From Magicicada cassinii (lineage: Eukaryota > Arthropoda > Insecta > Hemiptera > Cicadidae), in NCBI GenBank assembly GCA_028571305.1, contig JAOXNS010522001.1, forward strand, positions 1 to 20,417: a stretch of DNA of 20,417 nucleotides, read 5' to 3'. The notes beneath the pieces were generated by a model. The model saw only the letters and a program-made list of their open reading frames with translations, searched no databases and had not been told where the DNA came from. The translations under genes and the position numbers were made by a program. Shown here in pieces: positions 9,801 through 18,800 of this stretch (positions are counted from its first letter, which is position 1; each line of letters opens with the position of its first letter).

Positions 9801-12800
9801 GTTCCTTTATTTTTGTGTTAACAACACGTGTTTTGTTTTCTTGTTAAAACAAAACGTTTTCGTCCAATCCACGATGAGTAATGTCTTCGTAGACTTTCTC
9901 TGCAGACCGAGTAATATTTGGTTGGTTTTTGAAACAGGTTATAACCTTTTTGGTTGAATTCGGTTGTTGAACGTTCAGGATCGTCGGTGTCGGCATCTTG
10001 TTGTTCTTCAGTGTTGTCTTCACACGATTCTCCAGTAGGCTTCAAACGTCATCGAAAAGGTAACAAGTCACACGCTCTAATCTGGGGGCAAAACACCCTC
10101 CCCCCAAACCATGTTACCCAAATTGTTGTCACTTTCACCGCAGTACATTGGACTACGTCCACGGTCGGCATTTAATGCATCGCGCACAACTTAACTGACA
10201 GCTGACCATTTGGCACTTAATGTAAGTGTAATTTATTGATTCAGCGCGCACCCAATTACCGTGACAATTTGCCGTAATGTGAGTAATCAGTGGAAGTCCG
10301 AATCGACAGAATTCAACGTTTTCAGCGGTGTTCAAATTGCCGCCGATATGTTCGTGCGTATTTACTGATCCGAACATAAACAAACAAACTGATCTCATGC
10401 GCTTTTCTTAAAGTTCAGTGTCTGTTGTCTGTGAGTTGTTCAGTGTCAACTAGTTCTCGACCACGAGAATCCCCGTCCTTGTCTATTATCAATTAGAAGA
10501 TAAAGGTAGAAAAAGAAGAAGGTGTGTGGTAGACAGACGTGCAGAAGATCTTTAGAGTGGCTAAGTCGAATGGTCAGATGATCCATATACGTCGGGTCTG
10601 TAGTGACACGTTGGCGCGAATCATCGTTTTCGGAGTACAAAATGTTCATATATCCTTTTTTTCTGACACTTTCGTCCGTATACGTCTTATTTAAAGTTAT
10701 TATCAACAATTTCACTTTCAGTTCGTCTTTTACCAACCAGTTAATGAGGGAATCGTTTTGAGCTGTAACTATAGGTTTCCATTTCCTTGTCGTTCAAACT
10801 AGTATCTATGAACGACTGCCGACATTTATAACTTCGAATATTCCTGCTTCTTAAAGTGTTCCTCACAAATCAGGTAATTAACTACCCGTGACGTTTTAAC
10901 TGTCGTCAGAAACGCCACGATGATATGTGACTCGGTTCTTCAGTTTGATTACCAAACTTGTGTCACCATCGGGAAGACAAAGCAAATCCAGCCTGTTTCA
11001 TCAAAATTTAAATTTCGACTTTCCGTCCTACCATACACCGACCCGTTTCTTCACTGTACTAGTTAATCTATAAGTACAATTTGCATCGAATATCTCATAC
11101 GAAACGCAGTAAGACGGCTGAAGTGTATATTACTTTGTTCCGCTACCCGATAGTCCACGCTGCTTTTGTCCGGATAAGGTGGCACGATTAACAAGTATAC
11201 GTGCGATATCTTTTGTCGAGTACAATCAACGTAAGCGTAGCCTAATTTTCAACATACGGCTTTATCGGATTTGTTGTTATATCATTGCCAGTAATAGCGT
11301 TTAGGATTGTCGCGCGTGCGCCCGCTCTTCGGTGCCAGTCTCAGTAATCAAACGTATTTATGTACACGCGTATGATTACTGCCACGTATGTAGGCCTTCG
11401 TTTGTCTGCCGTGTATATTTTCTAGGCAAGAAAAAAGTAAGATCAAAGTTTATACAATGATTTCGAAATAAAAATTCGAAGACATTTCTTCCGTTTGCAG
11501 ATTTGTACTTAGTTTCGTACATACGAAGTGTGCGAGTTCGGAGAAACGGTGTGCGAGTCCGCAGAGCATGTAGTCACGGTGTTTCCAAATGTTTTCCGAA
11601 TTTTACTTTATCGCCACCATATTTACAAGGCATCTAACACCCCCCCCCCCAACCGAATCACTTTGCGCCCGTTGTAAATCACCTTGGGAAAACGAGTTCT
11701 ATGATACCGCCACCTGGAAATTAGCTTCGTATAATAAGTGCAGGCATAATTAATTATAACTCATGTGCCGTTAGCAAACTACTTGCTAACTTCCCAGAAT
11801 AAGTTCACGTTACTTCATGTTGCCGCAGATAAGACGCGCTACAGGTACCTCGGTGATGGCAGGAATCTCTCCTTACGCCTGTAATTTCATATCACTTTCC
11901 ATTCGTGACTCCGTTGTTGACAGCTTGTGTCCTCCGCCAGCTTTATAGAGTTTCAGCATACAAAACGGTTGACTCGTTCCGTTCCTTAATCCCAGTACCG
12001 ACAAAACAGCCCGGTTCAATTTTTCGAACCTTTGAAATCTAACTGGCAAATCTGTAGCTAAATCATTCGCTTTTGTTACAAACGACGAACAGACAAATTG
12101 CAACAGTTTTTGTACACAAAGCAATAAACGTCTGTTGTACTTTGTTTCCGTTTACAGTAGTTTCGTGGTGTTATCTTAATGGGCCGCTACTAATTTACTG
12201 GTAAATTGCAGTTGTGTAATATGTGTATAGACCGCGTATAGTTTGTTTTTATTGCTGTAGTAATCACGCTCCTAAAATAAGCAACAACTGCGCTATACAA
12301 TATATATACATAGGCCTACATACAGAGAGAATAAATAACAAGAGGATGCTTTGAGTACGTTTTATCAGTAGTAAAATCGATGATATGGATCTCTCGCCGT
12401 CGTTATATAACCGGGATGAGAGTGCAATATAGATGATTCAGTCTGTTGTTCCCGCGAAGAACATATACGCATTTGTTTTATTCAGAAGCCGTAATAATCA
12501 ATTTAACATTAATACAAATTGATACATTGATAATTTATAGATTAATTATCCAATAAGATGACGTGCAAAAACATGATGGCGATGCTGATTTTGTGTGTGT
12601 ATCGTTACAGAAGGGCGGCAATAAAAGTTTATTAAAATCTAGTAATCAAGAAAAATTTTCAGGTCAGTTTATTTTTCTCATAATTTTAGACATACGAGTT
12701 CCAAAATTTTCTGACAGCGTGAATTGACGCCTGATTGATTTTTTCGATTCGATCCCAACCCGTGTCTTGAAAAATAGAGCGAAATCGTAAAATAGAATCG

Positions 12801-15800
12801 TAGGACCCGCTCTCAAAAGGCCCGAGGAGTTTGGCTACTAATAAGTTTTCCACGGAAGGCCTCTGGATCTACACGGCAAAAAAGGCAGCACCTCGCGAAA
12901 TCGTACCCAGTTTTGGGGCGCTTCAGTTCAATCGGTGTAGTTTTTTCATAATTTAATTAGTGTAATTTAATTTAATATTTTTAATGTAACTTAATCGAAG
13001 TCGTGAACCAAATTGCTATGTTGCCGATGATAGGAAACCATGCTTGTTTTGTGATAAATCTGATACAATATGACGTGGAAATACGGGAACGAATCCAAAT
13101 CAGGAACATGAGTATTTTGTAGCCAGTCTTTTACTGTCAAGAAAAAAAAATAACCAAACATTTAGTCCACTAACGAAAACCAACTTTGTCTTTCAAGTAA
13201 CACTACTGTGGTGATGTACCTTTCTTTGTTGGTTAGAAGGTGGATGTGTCGTATGTGACAACACTGTATCGGTCTCCAGCCGCTAACAAGTGAGAAGAGT
13301 CTTCCTAAAGTCTTTACATCTACGCCTCTTAGTAATTTTATTTTTTTTTTTAAGAAATCTTCAGATAATTTTTTAATATCTCTACGTTACTGCATTACAT
13401 TCTAATCAGTTTTCAGATTTTTTTACTGAGGCGTTTACAGTAGGCGGAAAGCGTACCCGCGCACACTCCTGCAGTGTGTCTTGATAACATGGTTGCTGCA
13501 TACAGAAGTCTAGCTTTTTTGTTTTAAAATAAACTGCGTACGTTCTAAAACTGTATAGAGCAACAGACCCCGTTTTAGGAAACGAATCGACCGCTTTGTG
13601 TCATTTTAAAAGACTATCAAAAATCTCCAATAGGCATGTGTGAGCTGAACCGATTTCTTTGTTACATACACACAGTTAGTAAATCTAATGAACCACCGGC
13701 AAGAGCGGTGTGTAGAGCAAAGAAAAATTACGGTGTTTCAAGAAAATAGCGTATTTTGTAAGACAGCAGATCCCCACAGAACGTTACAAGTTTGAACTAG
13801 TATGTATTTAATTGACTTTTGTTTTTAAATTCATAACGACTCTTTATGAAGTGTACGAGGTTCTGTATTATAAATAATGGACCCAGTACGAACGTTGAAA
13901 AATAATAAAAACCAAGACGATATTTCCTCATGTAGGCCTATATCTTCATTTATAGGCCTATGTAGGATACACAAAGTAGATTGAAAAAGAAGTAGATGCG
14001 CCCTCCACCGACCGACTTGTTTTGACTAAGAAGAACCAAGAAACTCGTCCAGGAAACTTCACCAAACGATGTGTATTTATGATGTACCGTATTTAAAGTG
14101 TTTTATAAAGCACGTGGTTGTGACGTCCTTATTAGACTACTAATTAAATTTATTTTAATATACAGTAGTAAAAAGCCAGTTTCGATGTCAACTTGTCTTT
14201 ATTTTACCATCAAGAGGGAACGTTGTTGTACGTAGATCAACTTAGCACTGTAGCGGAGCATTTTAAATAAATTGTACGTTGATCGTTGACCCTAGCTCGG
14301 TCGCCGAAGAAATGCAGTTTAGGGAAAATAAAAGATGGGTTCACGGGAGCCTACTACGCTAGTAGAACGTATAAAGAAAATTTATAACGTCGACTGTTAC
14401 GGGTTTGTTTGAAGTTCGCTTCGGCGGTATCTAAAAAATTGTGTGCTACGAGAGAGGATTTTAGTGTTACACGACAGTCAGTTCGTCGCAATGGACGGCG
14501 TAGGATACACCGTTCGAAATTAGATTGGTGTAGGTGACCAATTTAAATTGGAAGGAGAAATTCAGCGTTATAAAAATTTTGTATACAACGCGTTGAAGGA
14601 AAGTGAAATTAAAACGTCCGATAATATGACAATGTGATTTATAATTATTTATTTTCTAATCTTTACAGTTAATTTTCGTAGGCTTACAAGGTTTCTAGCC
14701 ATCGAAACTGCGCGTGGTCATCCATCCAGCGTTTTTGTATTCACGTCATGTGATGCTTGATTTTGCAAGAGGAGCCAAGATGCTTTATCGCCACTACCTA
14801 CCGCACCTATGGGTTATATTTTGTTTTTAAATATTACATCTGTTCGTTTGTTAGTGAACAAAACATTTAGTTAGATTAATTGGAATAGTAACAGATAAAG
14901 CTTAGAAAAAATGACATCAGTGTAGAACGATGGTCTTCTAGTGTAGGAATTTCGGTAGAATTCCTTCAAAGATATCTTTCAATAAATCGTAACATTTATA
15001 ATTTTAACTTTCACTTAAAACGTTTTTTGACGATTGTGTACAAAAGAAATCCGTTATACCCTCATAGGCCTATAAGTTAATTACCCACATATCAAGTTTG
15101 TATTTTCAGTAATGTAATTGCGGGTATTTATTTTCAGTTGAGTACCTAGTTTATTTGTGGGTAAAGGCTAACAATTGTTTTCAGTTTTATTTGTACGTAG
15201 ACAAATTACTAGTATAATTGTGTACTATAATAACAAAATACACAAGAGGTGTTGAACAGAATAGGCAATGAAAGGTGTTTGTTGAAAAGCGTAATTAGAA
15301 GAAGGGTAGAACTTATTGGACATGCTCTGCGGCATGAAGGACAACTAAAATTGGTAATGGGAGGAACAATAGAAGGTAAAGGATATAAGGGAAGACCAAG
15401 GCAGCAGTATATAAAACAAATTATGGATAATGTAAATTGTTGTGAAACTTATGAGGAAATGAAGAGGAAAGCACAAGATCGATCGCGATGGAAGACTGCT
15501 GCAACCAAAGAAGAATAACAAAGTATAAGAGTATCTGTCGTGTAGAAACATAATCGCGAAGATTATTCGCTTGTGGCATTCTACATGAGCGTAACAACAA
15601 GCGAGGAATGCTTGCACGTTCTACATAAATAAAATGTTACTCTTGAAATACTCGAGTATTACTTTTTAAAGAAAGAAATCTACTTGTAATTCTAAAATGC
15701 TGTAATCCAGCTGAATGCCTTCCCAACTCTTTTATGTAGACCTGAAAAATGGGGTTCTATATAAAAATTATATAGACTACAAGTTACAGGAGTTGAAATT

Positions 15801-18800
15801 CTTAAACTGTGTAAAGGCATAAGAAACGAAGGAATTAGGAACGATGGTAATAATTACAGTCTCTGAAAATTCAAGAATAGGGGACAGTAGTTAAATATAG
15901 GCCTATTGGTAATGGATTAAACACACAGATAGAATACCACAAAATATTTTTAAATATATGAACCTGAGAAGAAAAGAGATTATTAAGAAATGTAAAAATA
16001 CTTCACTTAAAGAAAAAGACGGGTTGAAATGGAGCTCCTAACAAGGTGATACCATCTTATTTTTCTCAACGGACGAGTATTTTAAGACATATTCAATGGT
16101 CAAAAGAGAAGATTTCATTAACAGAAAAAAACGATAAATTTGTAAAGCAACACATCAAGAAATTAATTGTCGTGGTGTTGATTAGAATAGCAACTGTTGT
16201 GTAGGTAATGAGAACCCATTTTGACAGTGTGGCCGTTAAATCCTTTGTCGATAATATAACCGCGTAAGATAACATTGTTTAGAAAAGAACGGTTATAGCC
16301 TTCCAGAGAAGCCAAACACATATTGTTATCGTTAAGCGGTGTCAACAAGATTACGTTTTGTATTCGTCATCTCGTTGTTTATGGTACACTGATGTGCTCA
16401 CAAAAGGTGCGCAGTTTTTTTTTTACAACGAGGTTTGTATTGACAGACGTTATCGGTGTCTGTGTAATGTATTATTTTTTATAATAACCATTTCGATACA
16501 ATACACGGGATGATGTCATGTGGAAGAAGTTGCGTCTCGGTTTATTGTTATGTTGATATCAGTTACTTGTTATTACCTTTTCATATTCCTTTTCTTCACA
16601 TAATTAGGTGTTGTCATGTGTTTCGCCACTTTCAAGTGATCTTCAGATATCTCTTTATCCTTCAGGTTTATAATTTAAATTTGCTCAAGTCTTGCCTCCT
16701 ACATTCTATATCCACTTTGAACTGTCTGTCCAATTCTTTCGCTCACGGAGAGCACATCAAATTCTGTTTCTATGGCAAGGTTTTTGATCCTGTCCATACT
16801 CGTACACCCTTTCATATATCTGAAAAATCTCATAAGCTCAGCTTCCATGAGATTTCTGAAAGCTCCTCCGTTAATTCTTGTGTCTCACAACTACATAAAA
16901 GGGCCTATACAGCCGTACCATTTTGGAATTTCAGGTTTTTGATCCTGTCCATACTCGTACACTCTTTCATATATCTGAAAAATCTCATCTGCTCAGCTTC
17001 CATGAGATTTCTGAAAGCTCCTCTGTTAATTCTTGTGTCTGACAACTATATAAAAGGGCCTACACAGCCGTACCATTTTGGAATTTCATCTGTGTTCCTG
17101 GACAGACGTTCCCTCGGCTAGACGCCAAATAACAGTGGATCGTGGTTTTAATAGCCCTAAACAAAACAAAAGCGAAAAAATACTTAAATTTATGCGTTAC
17201 GTTATAATAGGTCTACCTGCTTGCAAATCTGTCGTTCCAAGAATATAAACATGTTGAAAAGCTGAAACGATTATTTTAATCAGCGAAAGTTACGTTTTAC
17301 ACGGCAAACCCGCGACGCCTCTATGTACAAACAAAACCCGCTTGTCGGTTCCTTGATCGAACGGAATTCGGTCAGCAGCCTAGGTTACCAGAGATGAACG
17401 ATTAAAATTAAAAATGTATGTAAATGAAAGTATTCTATGGCGACATCATAATAACGGATAGGCCTACATTATTTGTTCCCTTCTGGCCTTCAGTTTTTCG
17501 TCAAGTACGTTATGACTTTCTGTCGCCCATTCATCCAATATGGAACTGTAGAAGACGGTGTTTCGTTGTTACTACTGCCTCGTTAACTTTGGCAATCAAA
17601 ACAAGTTACCAACCGTTAATGCTATCTTAGGTCCACCCGTGTAGATGCGTGTTCGCACGTTTCTGTATGTCACTTAAACAAAAGCCCACGTCGACAGCAA
17701 AATGATAACGAACAAAACACTCAAGTCAGCTTCATTGATAGGGATAAGTTGCGGTCGATGAATACTAATTGTGGCAACCCTGCATCCACGTGGGCTAGAT
17801 ATTAAGATGCGTCATCATGGGACAGTCAGATTGGCGTAGAGACGGCAATGCAACAGTTTTAAGGGTATGTTATTACGTCGAAGTGTTGCGAATGTACAAG
17901 TTTTGGATTTTAACAAGTATCGTACGACAGTCAACAAAACCAGCTGACAGAATACGGTGAACATAAATAGGTATTACAGAGAACTGGAACGGAAATGGTT
18001 TCGCTTATCGGTAATCGACGGTTACGGGAGTCGAGGCGCAATTAAAACGAGAAAATTAATAATTTAATCGATGGATATGTAAACTTCTGCTGAGATTTAT
18101 TCCTACCATAATGTTACCGATTGGCATGCACTTTAATTAGTATATAACAATAATAGTGTAAAGTAGAAATTACCACATCCGGTCAACGGCTAGTGATTCA
18201 TTCTCGGCAGCAGCGATTCGTCGAATGAGTAAGCACGCGCGCGCCGACTTACGTAACCCCTGGAAATCGTTATCTGTACAACCGACCATTCGGTGATAAC
18301 GTTATTATGTACACTGTCATTGTGTTGGCGTGCGATAAGTGTTCCACTTGTTGTAAAACCCCAGCTTCACCTTTCTATCGTTTGCGTCTGGCGACAGTAA
18401 CGTTCTGACGAACAATCAAGGATAAAGTAGGCATAATATCAAGCAACCAAACTCGTTAGTTAACTGTTCCTACATAATGGTACTGCTGATTCTTTGAACC
18501 AGTGTGATGAACTCGAATATTCGAGTACATCGGAGTGACCGAATATTCGATATTGAGTTTTAACACTAAAGAAGAAGAGGAAATAAAACAGACTTGCACT
18601 TAAAAATGAACAAAACGATATCACAACAGAGAATTCGGAGTAACTGTATTAACATATTAACATATTTATGTCTCTATTGATTGAGTGCATATGTAAGTAA
18701 TATCGGATTCGTCATAGGCCTACAACTAACAGTTCTGTAAGTGATATTCCGAAATTGGGAAAAGATATGCGAGAATCCCGAAAGACCGTGGTGTTTTATA

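Noticed and set aside
9655-9957. 100-codon plus-strand frame
   Set aside because: Hydrophobic, Val/Leu/Phe-rich translation typical of T-rich DNA, without a motif. It ends before the proposed exon 3.
16510-17121. Longest plus-strand frame, 203 codons
   Set aside because: It lies antisense to a LINE remnant whose minus-strand motifs are clear, and half of it is the 155-bp duplication read in two different frames. It is a shadow.
2781-17792. Six CACGTG E-boxes (2781, 4491, 8834, 9825, 14111, 17787)
   Set aside because: Only about two to three times the number expected by composition, and not clustered near the candidate promoter.
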